The translations under genes were made by a program, and so were the position numbers. A model generated the notes under the pieces. It searched no databases. It was not told the origin of the DNA and saw nothing but the letters and a program-made list of their open reading frames with translations. A DNA stretch of 64,000 bases, taken from Siderastrea radians. Taxonomy: Eukaryota > Cnidaria > Anthozoa > Scleractinia > Rhizangiidae. Position 1 is the first letter of the stretch; every line of letters begins with the position of its first letter. The stretch lies in contig OZ024892.1 in the NCBI GenBank assembly GCA_964017195.1, forward strand, positions 10,276,866-10,340,865. The letters are read 5' to 3'. This document shows, piece after piece, positions 22,899 through 34,500 of the stretch.

Positions 22899-25800
22899 CA
22901 GCCATTTTCTGAAAATATCGAGAATCGAAAGACACTCACAAAAAATCGATTTTTTTTTTTATTTTGCCAAAAAATGCCTTTGGGTAAGCTAATTCAAGAA
23001 AAATAATCCAAAGTTCCAACGAGTTATTTAACGGACGAAAATGTAAAAAGTTTGAAAAATGCAGAAAATGGTGGTTTTAATGTCTCTGAACGGGTCAAAT
23101 TCTCACTTAACTTTAGGAAGCCGGTGAGAGCGTAAAAAAGATTCTTTTAAAACCAAACAAACCAAGAACATTACTTAACCTTTCTACTTTAAAACTATGT
23201 AATAAATTTGCCAATGTTTGGTTTCGAAGATTTTCGAGCGGCGTTCTTATCGACCCGCTCTCAACCTCGTTTATCACAAGGCAAAATGAAGGCGAACTTC
23301 GGCCGCTTAAAACTGCATCTGGTATATATCAATCAATGGTTAAGACTACACAGAAAGAAAGCTCTGTCATTGTACTTTTAACCAGGAAAGTTACAGCTTT
23401 GGAAATTAAATACTTCCCCGTCAGTAAATTTTTACTGTTTAGTGATCTGAGCGGGTAGAATTATATGCAAATTACAGATTTCATTCCTGGAATACTGCTA
23501 ACAGTACAAAGATCGTTTAAAATAGGCTCACCATAAGTTGCACATGCACGCACAATGTTTTTCCTAATCTTTGGAAGAAGGTTCTGGTTTCTGGAGTCGT
23601 GCCAAGTCCTATTATGTTAAAACAAAACAGATTTTTAACGGCATTTCAACAAGACAGGAATCCACTCATTCAACTGAACCAAGATAGCATCGAAAACCCT
23701 GTGATACGACGTGTTATGCCGCCTACCTTGCCAACCGAAAAAGCAACAATACAATAGAAACACATTCCACACTGTAAACAAACGAATCTTCAGTTTCCTG
23801 TTTGAGCGAAAAACTCATTGCGTAGAGGAATATACAGCGGAAAGGCAGATGACCTGCACTGACCCGCACGTGTCACACCACACTGACAGAGAGAGTAACG
23901 AATTCGATTTCTGTCATGTGATTTGAGATATAAATACAGGAATAAAAAGCTTGGCGGAAAATTAAAAAGCGAAAAAAACTTGCAACAGATAGCCAGTACC
24001 TTGTTGGATTAAATGTTAGTATAAGCTCCACAAAGGAGTTTTTACAGTCACATCTCTTTCTTTAAAGCGCAGTAATTTCGCAATGTACGTGCTCTTGTAA
24101 TTTTACGACTAATTTAATTACAGCTGAGGAAATAAAATAAATATTGCAGTAAGTTACGTTCAGAGTGTGATAGTACTGGTGTATGGCGTCGTGTAGTTTT
24201 TCTGCACTTCTGGAGAGGGTTACTGCCCGTGGATTAAGCAGTGATTTTATACCCACTGGCCACGTTGGAATTGTTTCCCTATTATAAAAAGAATGCATAA
24301 GAGACATCTCGCGGCATCTAAGTGCAGATAAAGCGGTTGACAGTGAATTCAAGGTGTTGTTGGCCCGAGCAGGTAATGCTATTGCTTTTTGTTCTGGAAT
24401 TTCTGTGTTCCATAATTTTGGCCACAGATACTTCATAGCACTCGGCGTCCCTGCAGAATATGGACTTCCGTTTCTTCCTGTGGCGGGGGGGGAGAGGGGA
24501 GGGGGCTGAAGGGGGAGTCTTTTACCAATGTTTGGAATGATGCTGAGGGTTTGACTCCCTGACCCTGTTTAGGAGAGGAAAACGAACTGGAATATCAATC
24601 GTACTGACCATCCCTGGTTGAGGAAGACGCGCATAAAAATTATATACCATGTTTAGGGACAGAGACGAAAAACCAGCAGCACGCCCCAGTATAGTCCACA
24701 TAAGGGAGTAACTCTCCCTTCCGGGGGAAGGGGCGGGGGAACGTGCTTAGCCTTAACTCACTCAACTGTAGTATAATATTTATTGACGATAACACGATGT
24801 GAATTTCAGACGCCGAAAATTGAACTTCAATGCAATCTTTCCTTGACAGCGGTTCGAGCGCACGAGACGCAGAAGCCACGCGGGCCCATGCGAGAACTCG
24901 TCCACGTAATACCACATGATACGCATAAATCTTTCGCCTTTCTTTGTGGAGCTTATGCTAACATGTAGTCCAAGTAGTGCAACTTTTTGTTCTTTTTAAT
25001 TTTCCTCCAAGCTTTTATTTAGTCCTGTAATATATAGATTTAGCCGAGCCTAAAAGCGGAGCTCCACGTCTCTCTTTCATGCTAATTGGCCCGTAAAATA
25101 CAGTAAATTTTAGTTGTGCAGTTATTCCCCAAGAGGTGAAAAACAGCAAAGGGAAACATGCGGACCGCTGAGGAAACTGTGAGCTGGCTTATTTTTCATC
25201 AAAGAGAAGACTTCAGTACGACTTTCACCGACAGCTCTTCTTGTAGCATTCTTTCGAAAGCTAGCTTATAGAGTTCAAGAAGAGTACCTATAAAACTACG
25301 ATTGCTAAAGAAAACTCACTTTAAGACTTTTCCATGCAAATACACATTTCTCACTGATTCCAATGCATCCCTCTAGCTGCTTAGTTCTGTTAACCATGAA
25401 ACATTTCTCGAAATCTATCTTGCTAAAATAAATAATATTTTCCCGGCATCAAACCGTTTACTGGCAAAAATTCTCCAAAAAATGTTTTCGGAAACTTTCA
25501 AGCACACGTATAATTATCAAGAGAAAATGGCACAAGTTTTTCAACCGCGAAGTATTAATCGGGCGCTTTCAAGAATACACCCTGAACTATTAAATTTTAG
25601 GAAGGTTTTAGAGTCTCATTTTAGACAAAATACATTGTAGACTTAAACCGAGAAATGCTTTGCTTATAGTTACTTAAATAAAGATTTCATTTCGATCTGT
25701 AACTAAACACACACTGAAATGGCTTAGCGGTTTAACAAAAAACAAAACGATCACAAAAACATGCCACACTGAACTCACTCACTGAAACGGCGAGTCTAAG

Positions 25801-28003
25801 TTAAGTCGCTAAATTGGGACAGAAATGTCATTCACTTCATATGGAGAAGCTAAAAAATATAACAATATAAGGAAGATAAAATATTCCACAACTGAACAAA
25901 AAACATAAGGAGCTTTACACTAAGACTAGCCTATAAACTTAAAAATGACGACAGAGCGACTCTTCTAATTTTGAATACTAAATAAATACGATAAATACGA
26001 ATTAGTCAAAACAACCCAATACGCGTCGCCGAAGGAAAACAACCTACATTGAAAAAACAACACAGACTCAGTCTAGAACTAGTCACGATTTCCACTTTTC
26101 GAATAAAATACGGTAGAATTCCTCTAAGAAAAATATTGAAAATTACGCACTAAAGTTCAAAAGGAAATTGAGCTTAATTAAGCTTAAGTTAACTGAAGCC
26201 TAAATATCAGATTGCTCACTAATGAAAATTCCTTTAATGCATAAACACAGAAAAAGGACAAGAAACCTTCAAAAACATGAAATGAGATTCACATACGAAG
26301 CATTCGTTTGCCTAGGAAAGCAAACTGCATTCAATTTTCCCCTCGAGCGAAGTTACTTGCAAGCTGGCAAACGGGAACTGCGAGCTATTTTTAAACAAGT
26401 TTTTAAAACATTTCAAGAAAATTACCGTAATTTACTAAACATGTAAAGTCGCTCAATTAAACAATTTTTACAATGTAAATCCACACTCAAATCTGTAATT
26501 TACTTTACCACTGAACTGAAAGAAGGCCTTGAAAATCTAAACAAAAGTCGCCGGGTTCTTTCCAGATCTCCTTAGCTTTGAAAAAAACAAGTATGTCCGC
26601 GAACAAGGATTTCTTGCCTTCAAGCTCTCCAGTATCTTCTATATGCGCCATCGAGATTATAGCAATCCTCTTCCTTTTCGTGATGAACTGCTACAAGTCT
26701 TCATTCCAAGAATGTATTACAATTATCGTATTGAAAGACGACCGTACGACGAACCAGCCGCCATGTTGTTTACTTCAGCTACAAGAAAAAGTGTCATTCC
26801 ACCTCCCCCGGTCAGGCTATCTTGGGACTCCTGTCACCCTCCCCCAGAGTCTGTACGGACGGACGGACGGACGTACGCTGACGTCAGAACCAAAATTTTT
26901 CGGATCAACGGGTTACCAAATTTTCTTACCCATGGTGCTCCGCGAGCTCCGCTATCATGTATTCATATCTCAAATCACATGACAGAAATCGAATTCGTGA
27001 CTCTCTCTGTCGGTGTGGTGTGACACGTGAGGGTCAGCGCAGGTCATCTGCCTTTCCGCTTATTCCTCTACGCGATGAATTTAAAATATCTTCGCTCAAT
27101 TAGGAAACTGAAGATTCGTTTGTTTACAGTGTGGAATGTTTTTCTATTGTACTGTTGCTTTTTCGGTTAGCAAGGTAGGCGGCACAACACGTCACATCAC
27201 AGGGTTTTCGATGCTATCTTGGTTCAGTTGAATGAGTGGATTCCTGTCTTGTTGAAATGCCGTTAAAAGTCTGCTTTGTTTTAACATAATAAGACTCAGC
27301 ACGACTCCAGAAAGTAGATCATTCTTCCAACGATCAGAAAAAACATTGTGCGTGCATGTGCAACTTATGGTGAGCCTATCTTAAACGACTTTTGTAATTG
27401 TTAGCAGTATTCCAGGAAGAAATCTGTAATTTGCATATAATTCTACCCGCTCAGATCACTAAACAGTAAAAATTTACTGACGGGGAAGTATTTAATTTCC
27501 AAAGCTGTAACTTTCCTGGTTAAAAGTACAATGACAGAGCTTTCTTTCTGTGTAGTCTTAATCATTGAATGATACATATCAGATGCCGTTTTAAGCGGCC
27601 GAAGTTCGCCTTCATTTTACCTTGTGATAAACGAAGTTAAGAGCGGGTCGATAAGAATGCCGCTTGAAAATGTTCGAAACCAAACATTGGCAAATTTATT
27701 ACAGAGTTTTAAAGTAGAAAGGTTAAGTAATGTTCTTGGTTTGTTTAGTTTTAAAAGAATTTTTTTTACGCTCTCACCGGCTTCCTGAAGTTGAGTGAGA
27801 ATTTGACCCGTTTAGAGACCGTAAAAACGCCATTTTATGCATTTTTCAAACTTTTAAAATTTTCGTCCGTTAAATAACTCGTCAGAACTTTGGATTATTT
27901 TTTCTTGAATTAGCTTACCCAAAGGGATTTTTTGGCAAAATAAAAAAAAAATTCGCTTTTTTGTGAGTGTCTTTCGATTCTCGATATTCTCAGAAATTGG
28001 CTC
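22899..28003. mobile_element. 5.1 kb fold-back element flanked by TTAA
   Basis: Arms of about 1.04 kb (roughly 22900-23936 and 26960-28002) are inverted copies with scattered substitutions and indels. TTAA sits immediately outside both ends (22895-22898 and 28004-28007), the target of piggyBac and Kolobok-type transposons. The 3 kb centre has a protein-like stretch on the minus strand (24160-24490) and a (GGAC)n dispersed repeat near 26855-26935. No transposase was recognised, so class assignment is inference. Confidence 0.8.
24160..24490 (-). CDS. Unassigned protein-like segment inside fold-back element
   Basis: The open minus-strand frame, including TGRNGSPYSAGTPSAMKYLW and ending HDAIHQYYHTLN before a GTAACT donor-like site, looks more protein-like than the surrounding AT-rich DNA. 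I do not recognise the family. It may be an exon of the element's own gene or of a captured host gene. Confidence 0.3.
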
Positions 28004-28240
28004 TTAATCGTCCCTAACGTGACGCTTCATCATATTATTAAATTTTGACCATGTAACTTGAGCTGTAATTGGTTTTAGGTCACCTTGGTAAACAATGATT
28101 GACGTCGCTTGACTTCGTTGTAGGCTTTATTTTGTTAAAAAGCTGCTTTTCCTTCTCCCTCAGATAACCTTCGAACTTTCGAGGAGTTGAGGATAATTCA
28201 AAAGTAATCACAGAAGGTCTCTCCTGCGCTACAAACCGCG

Positions 28241-28572
28241 GAGGGGGTACTCCGGATTTAAAGTGTCGGGGATGATCGAATGGGGGCAAAAATTAAAACC
28301 CAAAAAAATTCCTAGGGCTTCCAACAAAACCCTAAAAAATCCCTGGACCAAAACTTAACCTCAAAAAAATCCCATGCAGAATTTCGGAGCCCCTTAAAAA
28401 TTTCCAGAAAGGATTAAATGATATAACGCGAAAAAAAAGTATCACAAATCTTCAGATTGTTTTGAATCCCTACTTAAATCAAGCCACCCAGAAATACTTG
28501 CCAAAAGAAAATTTCAAAACCAAAAAAATCCTTAAATCGTCCCAGTCACTTGAAATCCGGAGTACCCCCTCC
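28241..28572. mobile_element. MITE with 19-base perfect TIR
   Basis: Ends GAGGGGGTACTCCGGATTT and its exact complement. The interior has repeated CCCTAAAAAATCCC-type runs. A related end (GGAGGGGGTACTC) occurs at 53602. Confidence 0.75.
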
Positions 28573-29526
28573 CCTGGGTACAAACGAAACAAAAAAATCT
28601 AAAATTCTTTGAAATTCCCTTTAATTTATTTTTACGCAAAACGCGTGGAATATCATAAATTATTATTCAACGAATTGTCACTATGCCCATATATGGTAAG
28701 GAAGCCCTCAATATCCGTCATCCTACATGACAGATATCCTGTGATATACGTAAATGACCATATGTGGAAGTGCACTGCAGGTTTTCTTTCATTGCTTGTT
28801 TGGTGGCCATTTTGAAAAGCGAGGCAGTTTTAGCAGTGTTCTCCGGAAATTTTAACTCTCTGGAAGAAACTTTCCAAGATCAAATGCTCTCAAAAAGTCA
28901 GCAAGTATTTGCTTCAGCTCACAAAGATATCCAGAGGTTGACTTGGAATTTTCATAGTGAGAACTCAACCAAGAAAATGGTATTGCGAACGAAGCAGCAC
29001 ACTTGCTCAGGGAATGTTGTAAAGTTGAAAAGACTTTAATTCACAGGAAGAGGACTTATTCTCGGTAAGGTAGCAGTATTTTTTTACTCTGTCTTCTCAT
29101 TTCCAAACATGAGTTTGTAAATAAATCTTTCTTTAGTGAACGGTATTAAACTTCGATTTCTTGAAGTTCTGTTTTGATTCTTATTACGTGTTGCTAGCTT
29201 TTAGCGTTTTCATCATAGAACCATAGTTTTTTTCGTTATGAAAATGGTAGTCGATGAGAATTTGTTGAATAATAAAACAATTATCCTGCTCAATCTTGCG
29301 GAATATCCCCTGATTTAGCCAACTCGGCCTACGGCCTCGTCGGCTAAGTATCAGGTGATATTCCGCGCGATTTCGCAGGATAATTGTTAAATAATATCCT
29401 TAAATACTTGATTCAGCCAAATAAGGCTTTTGAATTGTAATAAAGTTAAGAAACAATAAAAGATGATTGAATGTTCAACAAAGAAAGGGAGAAAATGTCA
29501 GGGCATTTCACTGCGTGACTTGAGCA
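28573..29526. other. Intergenic stretch downstream of gene B
   Basis: A plus-strand frame at 28764-29039 (91 codons) begins with a hydrophobic run but has no recognised domain, so I do not call it a gene. A hairpin element lies at 29277-29388. Confidence 0.4.
29277..29388. mobile_element. Hairpin MITE with GGCCT core, copy 1
   Basis: Almost the whole 112 bases fold back on themselves. The ends are AACAATTA and TAATTGTT, and the centre is ACTCGGCCTACGGCCTCGT. It shares end and core with 56740-56845, although the stems differ. Confidence 0.8.
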
Positions 29527-29782
29527 AAGCTTAACAAAACAATTTAAGTTCTCTAGAAGAAGAACTCAGTCTCCCGGATCGGACCTTTTTAATGTCTCTT
29601 TGGTCAGTACATCGCTATCGTGTCTCAAAAATCTTCCCATATTGACGTTAACAAGCTTCGATCACTTTTAGAACTGTAGCTCCAATGGCTCTTCAGCGAC
29701 CTCGTATCATCTCTGTCATCGTCATCATCATTTACACTGGCCGAGATCCACCCAGTCTTAGTAATAAGGAAAGATGCTCTCA
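29527..29782 (-). pseudogene. Decayed tandem copy of gene B 3' end
   Basis: Aligns along its length with 29783-30040, which holds the last 80-odd codons of gene B. Shared blocks include GTCTCCC, AATGTCTCTTT, CCCATATTGACGTTAA, TGATCACTTT, CGTAGCTCCA/TGTAGCTCCA and TCTGTCATC. It follows the stop codon of gene B in the direction of transcription, so it is a tandem duplication now acting as 3' UTR or non-coding sequence. Confidence 0.8.
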
Positions 29783-29786
29783 GAGT

Positions 29787-31570
29787 TTAACAAAACAACA
29801 TAAGATCACTAGAAGCAGATTTCCGTCTCCCAGACCTTGACAATGTCTCTTTAGTGGGCTCATCCATATTGGTTTTCAAACATTCCCCCATATTGACGTT
29901 AAATAAGCTTTGATCACTTTCAGAGCCGTAGCTCCACTCGCTTTTCAGCGAGCTTACCTCATCCCTGTCATCTTCATTATCATTTAGACTGCAAGAGCTC
30001 CATTCATTCTTGCTAATAAAAAATGATGTTCCCATTTGCAACAAAGTTTTCTTAATGTCCCTCAGCGAAGAATACTCGTCCACTAGATCAATATCAATGT
30101 CATCAAAATCATCCACCATTGCTTCTTCAAATCGGACTTCTTCGTTAGAAAGGCATCGACACTCTTCGGCAGATTCGATTTCTGAACGGTAGGACGCACT
30201 CTGGTGTTCATCATATTTCGTGCAAAAGAACCTATCAGAATCATTTAAAATATCAGCCTCACGAGCTTTAAAGTACTTTGCGTTTCTTCTCTTTAGGCGC
30301 AATTTGGGCCTATCCGAGTTTCCAAATAATCGTTTTGCGTCGTGCCAAAATGTTTGACCTTTTTGGAGGAGATAACGCCAAGCAAACAGAGCGAGTTCGA
30401 CGTCAGGATAGCGTCCCTGCTTGAGGAGCCTCACTTCGATGTAGGAGGCATTAAGGATACTCAGGAACATGTTTATTAGTATGATAGCAATGGAAAATGA
30501 GTAAGCAAATGTAAACAACTGACCCATGACGTCATTCACCGCTTTGAGTTCTTTAGTGTACATGTTGTTACCTAAAAGTCTTTCTAGAAGCATTCTTAGA
30601 GACCTTGCCATGTTTGAATACGAAACTGCGTTGCTGCCGAACAGCAGTGTTCCCAACTGGGTGTATGCGAGAAGCGTGGCAGTGAACACGACCGAGTACG
30701 AGACCAGGTGCTGTGCCGCCGATTTCACTGTGTGTGTCAAGTGGCAGATGTGATGGTTAAATTTAATCAGCCTCAACATTTTTATAGTCACTAGAAAGAC
30801 GACAAAAGACAAAAGCCAGATTTCCAGATTGCACCAAAGAACGATGTAATCCGAGCTTGAGGTCTCAAAAGGGTTTCTCTGGACTCGCTGCACGTAATCG
30901 CTCGTGAACTTCGCCCTGAAAAAGTACTGAATCATGGCTGCTACAGCACTGGTGATTTGCAAAATGTCCACCAAGTTCCAAACGTGTGTGAAGTACCTGC
31001 ACCTTTGGACATAGAGTTTGACAATCTCCGCGGCGAACAGACCGAATATCAAAAGTACTAAGAGGAGCTGACACGCTAGATAAAAAGACCTATAGCTGGG
31101 ATTTACTGGGTAATAAATCATTAGGGTGTCAAAAGTGCCTGTAGTTTTGGTCCCTCCGGTTGGGTACCTCTCGTAGAGGTACTTTGCAGCGCTAAACAGA
31201 GTGCTTGACGGATCATAAACTGTGAACTCTACAAAAACAGCAAACGTTCTCTCATCAATCCAGCCATTATTTTCTAGGTCATCTATGACTCCAAGTGCTG
31301 TGGCAGCATTATAACCGAGATCAGCAATGTAACCACCACCGTTGTAAGTAGCGTAATACCCGTGAAAAAAGAGAGTCCCCAAGGCGTCTGCTGTTTGATA
31401 CCTCCACGGCTTCGGACACAAATCATTTAGGTTGAATGAAGCTTCGAATGCGCTAATGTTATAGATTGGCGTCCAGTCACGAAGGTTGTGTTGAGTTTTA
31501 TCCTCTGACGTGGAACTGTAATAAGGTAGGCATCGCACCACGTCAATTAGGTCTTCAACTTGACAGAAAC
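29787..31570 (-). CDS. Gene B last exon: polycystin domain, channel and tail
   Basis: Enters in phase 1 (G plus GT gives Gly in GFCQVEDLIDVV). The TOP domain has NGGGYIADLG and GWIDERTFAVFVEFTVYDPS. An S4-like TIKMLRLIKFNHHI precedes the pore loop LLERLLGNNMYTKEL and the last span IILINMFLSILNASY. The polycystin-2 filter Asp position is Asn. The acidic, Ser-rich tail ends SASSDLMLFC at the stop (29787-29789). Confidence 0.93.
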
Positions 31571-34500
31571 CTGCAAAACCAATTCCTCGGGCTCATGAGT
31601 AATTCATGATGTTAAAACTAATGATATATGTACCTAGAGACAAAAATTGGATACATTTTGGCAATTTGTAATCCCTCTATGTTGGTTTGTTAGTGCTTGT
31701 TTTAAAAAATAATTATAGCAAGCCTCCATTTAGCGCGAACATATGCTCGCATATGTGACCGAGAACATTACCTTTGCTGATGACAAGTTACGATCTAGCG
31801 AAGCTCCAGCGATTCTCCTGTGACTAAGCTTTGGGGAACAGATTATATCCAAGGACAAATGCTCGAGAATATTTTGGAGGCCAGATGGATGTTGGAGCAT
31901 TTCACAGACATGGGACAGCAAAGAAAATCTGAGTGCCCGAAGGGAGTCGAACCCATGACTTTCCACACGCTGGTCAGATACTCTAAGTACTACAGGGTGA
32001 GTCATGACTCATGATACGCTAGGACATACTTGAAGGTTATTACTGATGATGTTTCTTATTTCTCATAGCACTTGCTACTTTGGCGTCTGCCACTGTTGGC
32101 TTTTAGATGCTCTTTCCAACTTGCTAGAAATACACTTGCCTGTTTGTACTCTGATCTGCCGGAGTCTGGGCATGCCCACAAGGAATGGATATCCACTACT
32201 AATAAAACCTTCGTCTAACTCAACTTGCTCTCCGTTGTACCACTCAGAGAAGAAGACTCCAGGGACCAACCTTTCTCTTGTCCAATTCCAAAATGTCTCG
32301 GTACTGTTTACTCGCTGGAAGATATGAAGAAAGTGCAATGCCAACACTAATTACCACTATATATTTTAATGATAATAGTTCTTTATTACGTAATCCTGGC
32401 CGGTAGATCGGAAAAAAAAGCTCTAAATCACGGTTTAAAATTTCTAGAAAAACAAAGAACTTAAAGGCCCGTTTAAAGGGATCTGGCATCCATTATTGTC
32501 AGATCTTTCTCTTTCTCTTAACATTATGGCCCCTAGTGGAGAGGACAATGGGTTATGAGAGAGGGGGCATCTAAAGTGGTATCGACATCGTCAGATATGA
32601 CATGGTAAATTCGTTTGATTTCTATTAACATCATGGGGGCGCGGTGGTGTAGTTGTTAGCGCGCTGGACTTCAGATCTGAAGGTCAGTGGTTCGAGGCCC
32701 AGTCCCTGCCATCGTTTTTGTTTCCTTAGACAAGAAGCTTTATCCCACACTGTTTCTCTCCTCCCAGGTGTATAAATGGGTACCGGTGACATACTGCTGG
32801 GGGAAATCCTGCGTTGGACTAGCATCCCATCCAGGGGGGAGTTGCAATACTCCCTTTGGCTTGTGTGCGACTACCTTTACCTATCGAACACCCCATAAAG
32901 CGCTGTCCGAACACCATATTACCAATCTTGGTCTCAAAGGTGTCCATAATAAACAGAGTTGACTGTATGGCACTAAGTTTTCCAATTCCCAAACCTCCCA
33001 CGTGTTCACTCTTTAGAGTATATGGAATAAGACCGAATTCACACGCCCTTCAATGTGCATTGAAGCCTAATGCGGGTCATTGAGTTTTCCTGCAAGACTC
33101 TGTTAAAGGGCATTACTTTACATTTATCTCTAATCTACACCAAACACTTACCTTGTCAAATGCCACAAAAATATCCTTCAACGATTTCGTCAAATGGTAT
33201 CTTGAGGTATCCCTGTTTCCATAGCAAACCACAAACAGCAAAGAGACAAAAATAACAAACAAGATGATCTCCGTGGCAGATCGGAACATCTTTCGAAGTT
33301 TTAGCCAAAATGATCGAGACTTAATTAACTGTTCCTCCTCCGGTGGTTGCACTTTGAAGTCACTTTCGTATTGGTTCTTTCGATGCGGCAGGCCGTGAAC
33401 AGGAACGTGCTTGACTGGCTTTCTAATCAGTATTGATAGTAAGGAAGCAAGAAGCACAACTTGAATGGGTTGTAAGACGATGACGTCTTGGAAGAATGAA
33501 ACGAGAACGGAAGTGAGCCATTCGTTGGAGATTTTCGATCCCCATGACATGCTATAGAGTACGGTGAAGAACGCCGAAGACAAAATTGCAAGAATGCACA
33601 GAAGCCACGCTATGTAGATAACATAATGCGGAAGACCTTTTGGTGAATTTTCTTCCTCTAGGTTACTATCTTTGTTTTGCTTTTTCTTTGGTTTAACATT
33701 GCGAAAAATAGCAACAATGACTGCATTCACGGGAAGCGCTATCATAGCACTTTGGATTCCAATTCTCACTTGTGTCCAACTCATTGTCAGCGGACCAAGT
33801 TGAAAAGTGTCTTGGGCTGCCTCGCCAAAATCGTAGAACATAGCGTTTGTAATCATGGCAGAGAAAAACACCGACATACAACAGGAAAGGCGTTGCGTTC
33901 GCGTAAACGAGCTTTGGGGCGGTCTGGCAAGAACCGAAATCCACAGATGGCCATCAGCCAATCGCCTTGAAACCCTGGAATAGAAAAGGTTTTTAAATCT
34001 CGATGCTTCTTTTTTATTCGAAGCATTTATGTGAAAATCGACTTCGCCGCTTCCTTTTTCCACTGCAAGCCATCGGTTTGCAATAAAATACCACTTTTGC
34101 TGTGATTCCAATTCTGTAATTACCACATCCAGTAGAAACCACCCGGGACTCTGGCCAGTGTTGTCATGCCACATCCTTATTTTGTACAACGGACCTAGGT
34201 TTCTGGGCAGGGATACAGTAAAGGTATTGACACTTGCGCGTGCGAAAAACGTTTTCTTGCCAGCCGAGTCGTTAAGAATAATTCGCCTGCTGGAGTAGTC
34301 CTCGCCATAGATTATAAGACCAACATTGGCTGTAGTCCCACATCCCATCCACATGCCCGTGGCAACGGAAATATGATAATGGTGGACGCCATATTCCTCA
34401 CCATCGGGAAGGTAGACATTTGGTATTTTCTGAAACAAAGAAATGGTCGAATTTAAACGTTTTCACTGGAGCAAGGAAGCAAGTTAACAGCTACAAAGAA

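Noticed and set aside
26578..27023. Overlapping plus-strand frames of 126 and 134 codons
   Set aside because: They cross a (GGAC)n repeat block and the right arm of the fold-back element. No domain.
32640..32705. tRNA-like gene
   Set aside because: Same reasoning: boxes A and B are present, but the sequence continues into a conserved SINE body and no acceptor stem closes.
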